A stretch of 64,000 nucleotides of DNA, taken from Balaenoptera acutorostrata (Eukaryota > Chordata > Mammalia > Artiodactyla > Balaenopteridae). Made by a program: the position numbers and the translations under genes. Positions within the stretch are counted from its first letter, which is position 1. Each line of letters begins with the position of its first letter. The notes below the pieces were generated by a model. That model did no database searches. It worked only from the letters and a program-made list of their open reading frames with translations, and was not told where the DNA came from. The DNA lies in the NCBI RefSeq assembly GCF_949987535.1, contig NC_080065.1:36123239-36187238 (forward strand), given 5' to 3'. Positions 26,741 through 36,797 of this stretch are shown piece by piece.

Positions 26741-27105
26741 AAAGAGGAGGGGGTGTGGCTAGCTGTTGCAGACTTCTTGGTGCCTGTCAGACCTCAGAGG
26801 GGATATGATAATCCTTTGTTCTTGCAGCTATCCAAGTAGGTCTGGTCACAATGTTCCTGTAAACCTCCAACAGGATGAATGTTAATCTCTGTTCTGCAAC
26901 TTTTTATCTCTCTGTATATAGCTTTAGAGGTCAAGCCTGGGAAGCAGAGCCTTGAGAATGGGCAATCACGCATATTTCAGGCTATAGGCAACATTATTTT
27001 ACAAAGGTGCAGAGCCAGCATGACTAAGCACAGGCAACAGAGCACAAAGGTTAGAGCTAAAGGAATACATCCAATGTGGGGTCAGGTTTGTTTTTCTCTG
27101 TTACA

Positions 27106-27620
27106 ATTTCATTTTCTTTTCTATCTGTGTTTTCTTATAGTTCACTGAATTTCATTAAGAGGATTATTCTGAATTCTTTGTCAAACAGCTCATAGATCTT
27201 CATTTCTTCAGGGTCAGTTATTGAAGCTTTGTTCGTTTCCTTTAGTAGCATCAGGTCGGCTTGACTCCTCGTGATCCTTGCATTGGTTTCTGTGCATTTG
27301 AGGTCTTCTCCTCCAGCCTTTCTCAGCAGTCGAGTGGAGCTACTGACTTGTTCCCTTCCCTTGCGGGCTGTAGGATGTGCTCCACAGCTGCCGGGCATCT
27401 CTGGCCAGGCTTCCTGGTTGGATGGGGCTGGATGCTATGCTCAGCATCTGGGTGGTACTGAGAACTTGCTTCTCTGTCCAGCTGTGGCTCTAGAATTGGC
27501 TAGAATTGGCTCTGCAGTTGTGATGGCCCACTGGCCAGGGATCCAAATTGATCAGAACTATACCCCAAGCTCCCTGTGTTTTCAAACACAGGGATACAAG
27601 TATAAATTCTCAATATTTTA
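27106..27620 (-). mobile_element. L1 5'-region-like segment, antisense
   Basis: TTATTCTGAATTCTTTGTC, TTCATTTCTTCAGGGTCAG and the GGGGCTGGATGCTATGCTC block resemble the 5' region of L1M elements read in antisense. It would be the far end of the L1 whose 3' part lies at 25945-26564. The family call is tentative. A 117-codon open frame (27271-27624) lies within it. Confidence 0.4.
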
Positions 27621-27939
27621 TTGAAGAATTTTCTCTTGTAAGTGCCACTCTTAAGAAAATTTAGGAACAGAATCATATTGAGACAGAATCTTGGGTACTT
27701 TTCCTCAATAACAATTTCTCAAGCAGTATTAGGGCCTACCTATTTCTTCTGGTGAATGTTTGTTGTGATTTTACAATTTCTGGTTCCCTTAGGTCTTAGG
27801 AGAGACCATTTCTATAATCTGGCTTTATCCTAACATCTGTACTTGGAAAAGCAAATGTGTTGATTTTTCTTTCCTTTTTCATTTCTTTGTCCTTTCATTC
27901 CCTTTCCTCTTTCACTTTATTATGTTTTCTTTTAATTTA

Positions 27940-28700
27940 ACTTCTTTGTAAATGTAATACACTAACATGATTAAAAACCTAACAAGTTTATTAAAAAGAT
28001 ATGTCTCATTTCTATTCCCTTCCTTTAAGTTCCCATGCATCTCCCATAAATATAAGCTTCTATTATTCTTATATATATACTTCCAAAGATTCTTTCTGTA
28101 TATAAAAACACAAATGAATATTGCATCTAATTTTTCCCATTTTACACAAAACATGCCGTATTATATACTTTGTTATACATATATTTTTCCAGTGCTTTAG
28201 ATATTTTTTCATATCAGAACATAGAAAGCCCCCTCATTATTTTTTACAGAAGCCTCAAATTCCTTTGCATGATATATCACCACTTTACTTAATCAGTTTA
28301 CTATTTATAGACATTTGGGTTGGTTTCAAATTTTGACATTATAAATAATACTAAAAACTGTTACATGCAATTTTAAATTTGATGTTCATAGGGTTTTAAT
28401 AGTTTATACTCCTCATTAACTACATATGTGAGTATTTCCTACAGCTTCACCAACATAGTCTGTTATCAAACTTCTGGATTTTTGCTCATATGATCTGTGA
28501 AAAGTGATACATTAGTATAGTTTTAATTCATGCATGTCTTGTTTTGAGTGTATTTGGGCATGTTTTCATATGTTTAAAGGCCATTTATATTTTCTTATTC
28601 CTTGTTCATTTATCTATTGGGTTCTTTGTATTATGTTTTAATTTCAAATAGCTTTTTATACATTATGGAGATTCCTATAGCACATTCTTAACTCATTGGT
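27940..28700 (-). mobile_element. L1ME/L1MC-type 3' region, antisense
   Basis: Phrases such as CCACTTTACTTAATCAGTTT, GACATTTGGGTTGGTTTC, TATCAAACTTCTGGATTTTTG and GTTTAAAGGCCATTTATATT follow the order of an old antisense L1 3' region. Heavily diverged, no frame intact. Confidence 0.65.
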
Positions 28701-29693
28701 TGGGGTGCTCCGTCACTGAGGCAGATCTATGTCTACAGTGGGCATCAAGTTTAAGAACAACTGAGTTAGAGTATACATCCATGTATTTCCACTATATGTG
28801 TGTATGAGTGTGGGTTTAATGTACATATTAATATAACTACCATTTGTAATGCTGATCTTTCCATCTTGAGACAGCAAAAATGATTATAGTTTCTTTTTAT
28901 TTCTTATTATAATGTGATTTCTTCCTCATTTCATTGCTAAATATTAGTTTTTCTCCCAGTGCTGTATGGCCCATTATGGAAGTGCTGATGCCATGTGCTA
29001 TAGAACTAGATAATTACCTTGCCAAAGGGTATATATACCATATGGTCCTGGTAGAACAAAGGCAAGTTCTGCCCAAGGCAATTTTATTCAGTATCCTAGG
29101 AGGCAGAAATTGATCCCAATCTCATAAATAACATTATTTCTATTTTCTAAAAATATATTTGGATTTTACAAAGGGAAATATGATGCTCACACAAACAAAC
29201 ACAAACATGCATACACACACACTCACATCTGATGGCTAGAAATTGTATGTGCAATTCTCTATCTATCATCTATAATCTATTTTTACATTTATATATCCAT
29301 TAAGATGAAGAGTAGAGATAAATAAGGAGCTAGAAGAGGTAAAAGTAAAAATCACCTACTTTTTCTCCTTACTTTCCTTTAAAGCCAGTTGGGACTACAT
29401 TTCTCTGCCCTTGACAGGATATCTTAGAAAGTTTCCTTTCTGTTCATTAATTTGTCAATAACATGTCCTATGGACTCTCACACAAATAGTCTCAATTAAG
29501 AATTAAAAGTTTTGTGCAGTTTAAAAATCACAATTTCAAATAATATCTTAAAATAAACTTTCTTCCTCTCTCAGGTTGTAACTTTTGACTGGGGAGCCCG
29601 CAATGGGGAGGAAAGTGGTGGTGGTAGAGGAGACTGGGTCACACTTCTGCTATGCCGAGCTGGGGACGTGGAAGGGAGAGGAGCAAGGATAAG
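28701..29693. other. Single-copy DNA with a GC-richer block at its right end
   Basis: No repeat recognised apart from a short CA-rich tract at 29195-29225. The last 120 bp (29571-29693) are GC-richer than their surroundings and preceded by a pyrimidine tract ending in CAG (see findings). Confidence 0.4.
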
Positions 29694-29710
29694 AAAAATG
29701 TGCAGGAGGA
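29694..29710. repeat. Target-site duplication (left copy) of young L1
   Basis: AAAAATGTGCAGGAGGA, 17 bp, repeated exactly at 30841-30857. It defines both ends of the L1 insertion. Confidence 0.95.
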
Positions 29711-30270
29711 CAGCAAAGGAAGCCATAACTGAAACGAAAAGACAATCTACAGGCCGGGAGAAAATATTTGCAAATGAAGTAACTGACAAGGGCTTAATTT
29801 TCAAAATATGCAAACAGCTCATACAACTCAATAACAAAAAACCAAACAACCAAATCAGAAAATGGGCAGAAGACCTAAATAGACATTTCTCCTAAGAAGA
29901 CATACAGATGGCCAAGAGGCCCATGAAGGTACTCATCCTTGCTAATTATTAGAGAAATACAAATCAAAACTACAAGATACCACCTCACACCCGTCAGAGT
30001 GGCCATCATTAAAAAATTTACAAATGCTGAGAGGGTGTGAAGAAAAGGGAACCCTCCTACACTGTTGATAAGAATGTAAATTGGTGCAGCTGCTGTGGAA
30101 AACAATATGAAGGTTCCTCAAAAAACTAAAAATAGAGTTGCCATATGATCCAGCAATCCTACTCCTGGGCATATATCTGGACAAAGCTATAATTGAAAAA
30201 GATACATGCACCCCTATGTTCATAGCAGCACTATTCACAATAGCCAATACATGGAAACAACCGAAATATC

Positions 30271-30304
30271 CATCCATTCATCTGTCCCAACAGATGAATG
30301 GATG
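30271..30304. repeat. Perfect 15 bp inverted repeat within the L1
   Basis: Arms CATCCATTCATCTGT (30271-30285) and ACAGATGAATGGATG (30290-30304) with loop CCCA. Other L1 copies in this window lack the left arm, so it was added after or during insertion. Confidence 0.95.
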
Positions 30305-30312
30305 AAGAAAAT

Positions 30313-30315
<3 letters not shown>

Positions 30316-30374
<59 letters not shown>
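30316..30374. repeat. Compound (TA)n(CA)n microsatellite
   Basis: About 19 TA units followed by about 10 CA units, located at the point of the L1 where the other copies have only a few TA units (49958-49975, 53411-53425). Confidence 0.97.
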
Positions 30375-30840
30375 TATAATGGAATACTACTCAGCCATTA
30401 GAAAGAATGAAATAATGCCATTTGCAGCAACATGGGTGGACCTAGAGATTATCATACTAAGTGAAGTCAGAAAGAGAAAGATAAATACCATATGATATCA
30501 CTTATATGTGGAATCTAAAACACGACATAAGTGAACTTATCCACGAAGCAGAAACAGACTCACAGACATAGAGAACAGACTTGTGGTTGCCAAGGGGAAG
30601 GGAGGGGTGGGGGAGGGATAGATTGGGAGTTTGGGATTAACAGATGCAAACTATTATATATAAATGGGTAAACAACAAGGTCCTACTCTATAGCACAGGG
30701 AACTATATTCAATATCCTATAATAAACCATAATGGAAAAGAATATGAAAAAGCATATATATATAACTGAATCACTTTGCTGTACAGCCAAAACGAATACA
30801 GCATTGTAAATCAACTATACTTCAAAAAAATAAATTTTTT

Positions 30841-30857
30841 AAAAATGTGCAGGAGGA
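30841..30857. repeat. Target-site duplication (right copy) of young L1
   Basis: Exact copy of 29694-29710. Confidence 0.95.
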
Positions 30858-32809
30858 GGAATCCTCTTTGTCTGGTACTCTGAACCCTAGAGTTGGTGCT
30901 TTTATGTATATATTTATATAAGTAAATAGATAGCAAATGGTAAAACTGGCATTTCTAATTATTAAGCAAATGCTAGATTATTTAAGAAATAACCCTGAGA
31001 AAGCTGATTAACAATTTAGAAAAAAAAAGTAAGACCCTTACGTCACAACATACTGCAAAATAAAATTACATATTTAGAAAGAAACTGTAACAAATCAAAA
31101 AAAAAAAAAACCACTTAAAAGGACTAGGAGAAAAGTTATGTAAATATTTACCTTACTTAAGCCTGGGAAAGGTCATTCTCTGAAAAAAAGCACAGAAAGA
31201 CAGGTCGTTAAATTTACTGCATGAATATTAATATATTCTACATTCAAAAAAGCCATAAAATTCATAGGCTATCTGAGAAACAGTATTTGCAAAGAAATAG
31301 ATAGACAGATATTTCTCTGGAAAATAATTTTAAAAATAACAATCTCAATAGAAAAATTGCACTTTCAATCACGTTTAGAAAATGTTTAATGATACAGGAA
31401 ATGCTAATGATTTAAAATTTAAAATTTAAAATTGTATAGAGAATCAATTGACAGAAGCACATTATGAAATGTTCACGGTCATTAGCTTTGCATGATGGGA
31501 TTATGCAAACTGTTTATGTTTTCATACTTTTCTGAATTGTCTCAATTTTCTTTTATACTCCGAAAAAATTACTACATTTTTTAAAAGGCAAAAGTCTAGA
31601 ATAAATAAAGACAATTATTTATCTTCAGTAAATCCTTTTCAGGGGAATGGTGTGGAGAGCTATTTGAATAATGTATGTGTTCTCCTTTTGTAGAAAGATT
31701 ATTGTTAGAAATGTTCATCTTTGTCCTATTGAAAATGTGATTGAGATGACTCATTTTATTTCAGAAATATTGTACTTGAAAAGTTTGTTTGCATGTTTAA
31801 AACTGTATATCCTATTATCATTTTGTAAGGTTACAAAAATGTCACAAGTGGGAAAGATAACACAGTAGGTTAAGCGTTGCCTAAACTCCATCACTGGCTA
31901 TGTGTCCTTGGGTGCATATTTTACCTTTCTACCTTTTATTTATTCTACACCTGGGGTTTGAGTTTTAAACTTAAGTAACATCTGGGCATGTCAGGGAGCC
32001 TCTTGATGTGGGCAGCTAGATGTCTATTTGCACGGAAGGCAGGGGACCATTCAGGCCGTAATATCCCAATATTAGCAGGGAGTCAGGTGGGGCAGGAGTG
32101 CCTATTAACCAAGTTTTAGCCATAAGCACAGAGAATTGAGTCTGAAAACACACAATTTCCCTTATTTGAACTTGTTTCTGACTTATTCCCCATAGTCTTA
32201 TGACTTAAGAAAATAAGATTCAAGTAAAAACCATAAAAACAATTTTAGTAAAAATTCCATATGGTAATATGGAATTTAACAATTCATAATTCATAAACTG
32301 CCTTACTAAGGAACCCAATTGTTTATCCTATCACCAGAGATTTCCATGGAGCTCCACAAAGTCAGGGCAAATGATGATGCCTGATAGAGAGGACAGAGTA
32401 GTCGTGATGCCAAAAAGATACGTACTGATAGACTCCCTAATGGGTCCTCCCAGAAGGACTGGAGAGGAAAGACTTTTGCACAAGGTTAGAAAAACGCACC
32501 ATTATTAGGGCAAGAAGAAGGAGCAAAGAGTCATAATTTTATTTGAGGCACAAATGAGATAATGTGGAAGACCTGTGGGAAATATGGACTCTTACACTGT
32601 GTATTTGCTCAGTTCAGACATAACGTGACCAGCTGGAAAGAAGGAGAACAAAGCTTAGCCTTTGGATTGACTCTTCACTTTCTGTTCTGTCCTGCAGGGA
32701 CCACAGCTCTTCACCATGAATGCTCTGTGAGGTGGTGTCTACATAAGTGATTGTAAAAAGATTAAAAAAAAAAAAAGAAAGAATTTGAAAAATTAAAATA
32801 AGGCCACAT
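30858..32809. other. Single-copy AT-rich DNA
   Basis: No element recognised except a possible MIR scrap near 31890-31960 (CTGGCTATGTGTCCTTGGG). Short open frames only. Confidence 0.4.
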
Positions 32810-32961
32810 TTAAAATGTTAATGATCTTCATAATATTTCCATATGTATAAACAAACTCATATATAATTTATGTATATTGGGTTATATCATGCATGCTATT
32901 TGGCAGCTTCATTTTTGCACCCAGTGTTATTCATTGACAGTTTCCTGGAAGACACATTCCT
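32810..32961 (-). mobile_element. Old L1ME-like fragment, left half (interrupted)
   Basis: Weak L1ME antisense phrases end at TTCAATTTA. The matching right half resumes at 33701 with TTCAATTTAGAGGCTGCATAG, which leads into an L1ME-like ATAGTATTTCATTGTACGG. The two halves are separated by the young L1 insertion. Confidence 0.5.
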
Positions 32962-32970
32962 TTCAATTTA
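32962..32970. repeat. Target-site duplication (left) of nested young L1
   Basis: TTCAATTTA, repeated at 33701-33709. Confidence 0.7.
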
Positions 32971-33072
32971 TTTATCTATTTTTAAAATTAATTTTCCTTG
33001 GAGTATAGTTGCTTTACAATGTTATGTTAGTTTCTACTGTACAGCAAAGTGAATCAGCTATATGTATCCATA

Positions 33073-33087
33073 CATCCTCTTTTTTTT
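33073..33087. repeat. Left target-site duplication of nested CHR SINE unit
   Basis: CATCCTCTTTTTTTT matches CATCCTCTCTTTTTTT at 33423-33438 apart from one inserted C. Confidence 0.75.
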
Positions 33088-33422
33088 TAACTATATTTTT
33101 TTCTTCCCTCTCTTTGTTTGCCAAGTGCTATTTAAATTTATTTATTTATTTTTATTTATGGCTGTGTTGGGTCTTCGTTTCTGTGCGAGGGCTTTCTCTA
33201 GTTGTGGCAAGCGGGGGCCACTCTTCATCGCGGTGCGCGGGCCTCTCACTATCACGGCCTCTCTTGCTGAGGAGCACAGGCTCCAGACGCGCAGGCTCAG
33301 TAGTTGTGGCTCACGGGCCCAGCTGCTCTGCGGCATGTGGGATCTTCCCAGACCAGGGCTCGAACCCGTGTCCCCTGCATTGGCAGGCAGACTCTCAACC
33401 ACTGTGCCACCAGGGAAGCCCC
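33088..33422 (-). mobile_element. CHR-2-type SINE with probable 3' transduced segment
   Basis: The SINE body (about 33159-33422) is antisense and well preserved. It has the B-box complement (GGGCTCGAACCC) at 33356-33367 and the terminal CCACCAGGGAAGCCCC. Its AAAT tail is at 33131-33158. Between that tail and the target-site duplication lie about 42 bp of unrelated sequence (33089-33130, containing CTTTGTTTGCCAAGTGC), bounded outwardly by another T-run. This is the same architecture as the copy at 8277-8659. Open frames of up to 156 codons through here are SINE artefacts. Confidence 0.85.
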
Positions 33423-33700
33423 CATCCTCTCTTTTTTTGGATTTCCTTCCCATTTAGGTCACCACAGAACATTGAGTAGAGTTCCCTGAGCTATACAGTA
33501 GGTTCTCATTAGTTATCTATTCTGTACATAGTACCAATAGTGTATATATGTCAATCCCTATCTCCCAGTTCATCCCCTCTCCCTTTCCCCCATTCGTATC
33601 CATACATTTGTTCTCTATGTCTGTGTCTCTATTTCTGCTTTGCAAATAAAATCATCTATACCATTTTTCTAGATTCCACATATACGCGTTAATATTTCCA

Positions 33701-33770
33701 TTCAATTTAGAGGCTGCATAGTATTTCATTGTACGGACAGATCATGTTTATTTAACCAGTCATGTACTGA
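33701..33770 (-). mobile_element. Old L1ME-like fragment, right half
   Basis: Starts with the second copy of TTCAATTTA (33701-33709), then GGCTGCATAGTATTTCATTG and GTTTATTTAACCAGTCATG, typical antisense L1ME/L1MC text ending at about 33770. Confidence 0.6.
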
Positions 33771-35509
33771 TGGTGATTCATTCATTCTACAAGTCTTTAC
33801 TGAGCATCTACAAAGTGATAGGCAACAGTGCTGAACATTGTGGTACTACAGTGAGCAAGGTGGAGATTTTTTCTTCTGTAAGAGCGTATAGCCTGGTGCA
33901 GAGCTTCCAAACATGTGCAGAGACACAAAATGATGAGCCAGGAGATGCTGACCTCTTCTGCCCTCTCAGTAACTGGGCAGGGCCCAAGAGAGCAGGGAAG
34001 AATTTCGTTCAGTTGCCTCTGACTGTGAGCAGCCCTGTTTGGTGCTCCTCGGAGCAGGGCAGTGATTAGGAAGGCAGTCCGTGGTCCTTGCAGGCTGGGA
34101 GCAGAATGAGTGCACCAAGTACGTGCTGCTGCATTATGACATGGTGAAAAGGTCAAGGAGGTGCTTTCAGAGGCCAGCTGCTGAGTTCACCACTGCTGCC
34201 CGTTGTAACCAAGGGCACGTGGGGCTATTGAAAGCGTTTGTATTCCAGGTGCCAAGGAACATGCTGAAAAGACCAAGGTGTGGCCAGATGTGGTGGAGGG
34301 GAAAGGAGGCCGGATGGGGCAACCTGGCAATGGCAGCTCCAGTGATCACCCTCCAGTTCTGTTTCCACATAACAGAAAATTCTGTCCATTTGCTCTTGAT
34401 GAGACTTCTGAGTGTTGGGTCCAGGGAACTGCAGCACAACTGCTCTGACAATGCCTGCTCATTCTGAAATTAGTGCAGCCTCAATATTTTGAAATGCTTG
34501 ATATGAAAACAATCTAGTTGGATTAAAATTCCATTAGCATTCTTAAAGCAAGAAGTTTCAAAGTTTCATTTGTTGAAGGAATAAAAGGAAAATGTGTTCG
34601 ATTCCTTAAAGTCAACCCTCATGTCTTGATACAAAGAATCACCTCCATGAAGACAAGTTCAAATTTCTCATTTAAAAAATATTGGAAAATATTTTATTTG
34701 GTTCAACAATTAATGTCTTCCCTGTTTTGAATTATGCTTTTCTTATTATAAATATATGGTATAAAGGTAATAACATTTTCACCCAAACCCAGTTAGAAAG
34801 CAATTAAATACCCTTGATTTTACTCCAGTGTCCCATATAAATATTATCAATGTTTTTTCATCTGTGCTGTGAAATGATACAGGCTAGGAAGCACTGGTCC
34901 AATCACTACTTCTTAAACTATCTGTGGTGAAGGATAATTTTTTTTTTTAATTTCTAGTCTGTAACGCATTATTACTTTTGTGACAAATTAAAATTAATGT
35001 CAATAAAAATGAATGACTAAAAAAAGAATAAAAAGGCATAAAATACAAGCCTCTATTTTTTTAACCATTAAGTTCAATAGATATGACATTATCTTGTCAA
35101 ATTGCTATGAAAGTTTAATGCTTACTCTCAATTCCTTAACTTACCATGTCATGGGCTCACTAAAAACCAGTTTGCAGACTAACGCTAGAAAGTGGGCCAT
35201 ACTTTGAGTAACTTATCTGTTAGTGTTTGATTCAAATGTGGGCTATTAGAAGAACTACTGTAATTTAAATTGTTAGGCATACAACTTAGTAAAAGTTTCT
35301 GATTATTTCCTTACAATAAATTCTTAGAAATGGAATAATAGTCTTTTAAAATTTCTTTCTTAGGTTATATAGATCAACTTTTTAAACTGATAGTGGGATA
35401 TTTCTTGTTACTGTACATATGACTGCTGATCTTAGCATTTCTGTTGTTAGTTTTATGTATCAGTAGAGTATGTCTATTTTCTTCAAAAGTGATGGATTCT
35501 GGCATAACA
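33771..35509. other. Single-copy DNA with one GC-richer block
   Basis: 33775-33860 resembles the old repeat seen at 16575-16975 (ATTCATTCTACAAGTCTTTACTGAGC). 33860-34470 is less AT-rich and keeps frames of 60-128 codons open on both strands without a recognised domain. Remainder shows nothing I can name. Confidence 0.4.
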
Positions 35510-35673
35510 AAAACAATTTTGAAAAAGAATAAAGGGAACAGGATCAGTCTTCCTAATGTTAAGACTACAATCATCAAGACAGTGTGGCACTGGTAAAGGG
35601 ATACAGACATCTATTGAACAGAATAGAGAAGCCAGAAATGTATCATCCACACATATATGTTCAATTAATTTTT

Positions 35674-36010
35674 TAAAATTTATTTGTTTAATTTAGTTTT
35701 GGCTGCATTGGGTCTTCGTTGCTGCGCGTGGGCTTTCTCTAGTTGCAGCGAGCAGGGCTACTCTTCATTGTGGTGCATGGGCTTCTCACTGCAGTGGCTT
35801 CTCTTGTTGCGGAGCACGGGCTCTAAGCACACGGGCTTCAGTAGTTGTGGAATGGGGGCTCAGTAGTTGTGGCTCGCCGGCTCTAGAGTGCAGCCTCAGT
35901 AGTTGTGGCGCACAGGCTTAGTTGCTTTGTGGCACGTGGGATCTTCCCAGCCCATGTCCCCTGCATTGGCAGGCGGATTCTTAACCACTGCACCACCAGG
36001 GAAGCCCCCT
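35674..36010 (-). mobile_element. CHR-1-like SINE with 10 bp target-site duplication
   Basis: Antisense SINE with ATTAATTTTT duplicated exactly at 35664-35673 and 36011-36020. It has the longer internal arrangement (GGCTCAGTAGTTGTGGCTCG, then a second GCCTCAGTAGTTGTGGCG). The B-box region is damaged: the part that normally reads GACCAGGGCTCGAACCCG is missing around 35951, so the copy has lost its Pol III B box. Confidence 0.92.
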
Positions 36011-36258
36011 ATTAATTTTTGAGAAAGAGCAAAAGCAGTTCAATGAAGAAGGGATAGGTTTTTCAATAAATGGTGCTGAAGCAATGGAAAAATCTATAGG
36101 GAAAATATGAATCTAACCTAAAACTCATATTTTATACAAAAATTATCTCAAAAATGGATCATGAACTTCAATATGAAACAAAACTAAAATTTCTAAAAAA
36201 CCATGAGAGAAGATTTTTAAGACCTAGGATTAAGCAAAGAATTCTTACACTTCACACT

Positions 36259-36440
36259 AAAATAAACAACAATGTCCTACTGTGTAGCACAGGGAAGTGT
36301 ATTCAATATGCTAGGATAAATTGTAATGGAAAAGAATATAAAAATGAATGTATATATGTGTATAAGAGCCACTTTGCTGTACAGCAGAAATTGATACAAC
36401 ATTGTAAATCAACTATACATCAATAAAAAATTTTTAAAAG
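36259..36440 (+). mobile_element. Very short young L1 3' end nested in the old L1
   Basis: About 180 bp of 3' UTR only: AACAACAATGTCCTACTG, GTGTAGCACAGGGAAGTG, CACTTTGCTGTACAGCAG, ATTGTAAATCAACTATAC and an A-rich tail. It interrupts the old L1 between CTTACACTTCACAC and GGAAATTTTGATATATTGG. No clear target-site duplication was found. Confidence 0.85.
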
Positions 36441-36703
36441 GAAATTTTGATATATTGGACTTCATCAAAATTAAAATTTTGTACTGTGAAAGACAATAGG
36501 ATGAAAAGACAAATTGTGAGCTTGGAAAAATATTTGCAAATTACACATACAAAAAGGACTTGTGTTTAGAATATATAAAGAACTCTGAAAACTCAGCATT
36601 AATTTAAAAAAATTAAATAATGAGCAAAAGGTACACATAGACATTTAACTAAAGAGAATATACAGATGAAAAATAAGCATATGAACGGATGTTCAACATT
36701 ATC

Positions 36704-36797
36704 TCCGGGTCCAAATCTGAGGGCAAAGGAAAGGCAGAGTTTACCAGCAGTTCTCAAAGAAGGAGCTATGAAAAATATTATCATCATCGACATTGTA
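36704..36797. mobile_element. Short unassigned insert in L1, with 6 bp flanking repeat
   Basis: A 94 bp segment with no L1 counterpart splits the L1 phrase 'gttcaacatcattagtcattag'. ATTATC flanks it at 36698-36703 and 36798-36803. Its right end is ATC-rich. A related segment is at about 39534-39616. The family is unknown to me. Confidence 0.55.

Larger units (their letters stand above)
26565..27105 (-). mobile_element. Solo LTR of an endogenous retrovirus (541 bp)
   Basis: On the minus strand the unit starts TGTAACAGAG and ends CTTAGTAACA, giving TG...CA ends with the near-repeat TGTAACA/GTAACA. Promoter and processing signals are visible on that strand: a TATA-type AGTATAAAAG near 26730-26740 and a poly(A) signal AATAAA at 26648-26653, in the order U3, R, U5. 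Flanks ACTT (26561-26564) and ATTT (27106-27109) could be a 4 bp target-site duplication with one change, which would fit an ERV1-class element. No gag, pol or env remnant is adjacent, so it is a solo LTR left after recombination. A 107-codon and an 89-codon open frame over it are incidental. Confidence 0.75.
29711..30840 (+). mobile_element. Young 5'-truncated L1, perfect 17 bp target-site duplication
   Basis: This 1,130 bp sense L1 holds the C-terminal part of ORF2 and the 3' UTR. Recognisable ORF2 pieces include NRHFS (around 29880, followed by a stop at TAA where the family reads KKEDIQMAK), the YHLTPVR-like segment and [18 protein letters not shown] (30385-30440). Stops break the frame. 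The 3' UTR has the cetartiodactyl order GGTCCTACTCTATAGCACAG, CACTTTGCTGTACAGCC, ATTGTAAATCAACTATAC and a short A-rich tail. The insertion is dead on arrival through 5' truncation. It carries a compound TA/CA microsatellite and a 15 bp hairpin, both described separately. Confidence 0.95.
32971..33700 (-). mobile_element. Young L1 3' UTR, antisense, interrupted by SINE
   Basis: Left end is T-rich (the A tail). It is followed by GGAGTATAGTTGCTTTACAA and CTACTGTACAGCAAAGTGAA, the 3' UTR of cetartiodactyl L1. After the SINE it continues GGATTTCCTTCCCATTTAGG, CATTGAGTAGAGTTCCCTGA and CTATACAGTAGGTTCTCATT. No ORF2 remains, so it is strongly 5'-truncated. It lies inside an older L1ME-like fragment. 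Confidence 0.88.

Noticed and set aside
26565..27105. Complete endogenous retrovirus
   Set aside because: Only one LTR is present. No gag, pol or env sequence and no second LTR were seen nearby.
33009..33479. 156-codon open frame, one of the longest in the window
   Set aside because: It is composed of L1 3' UTR plus SINE sequence and is not a gene.
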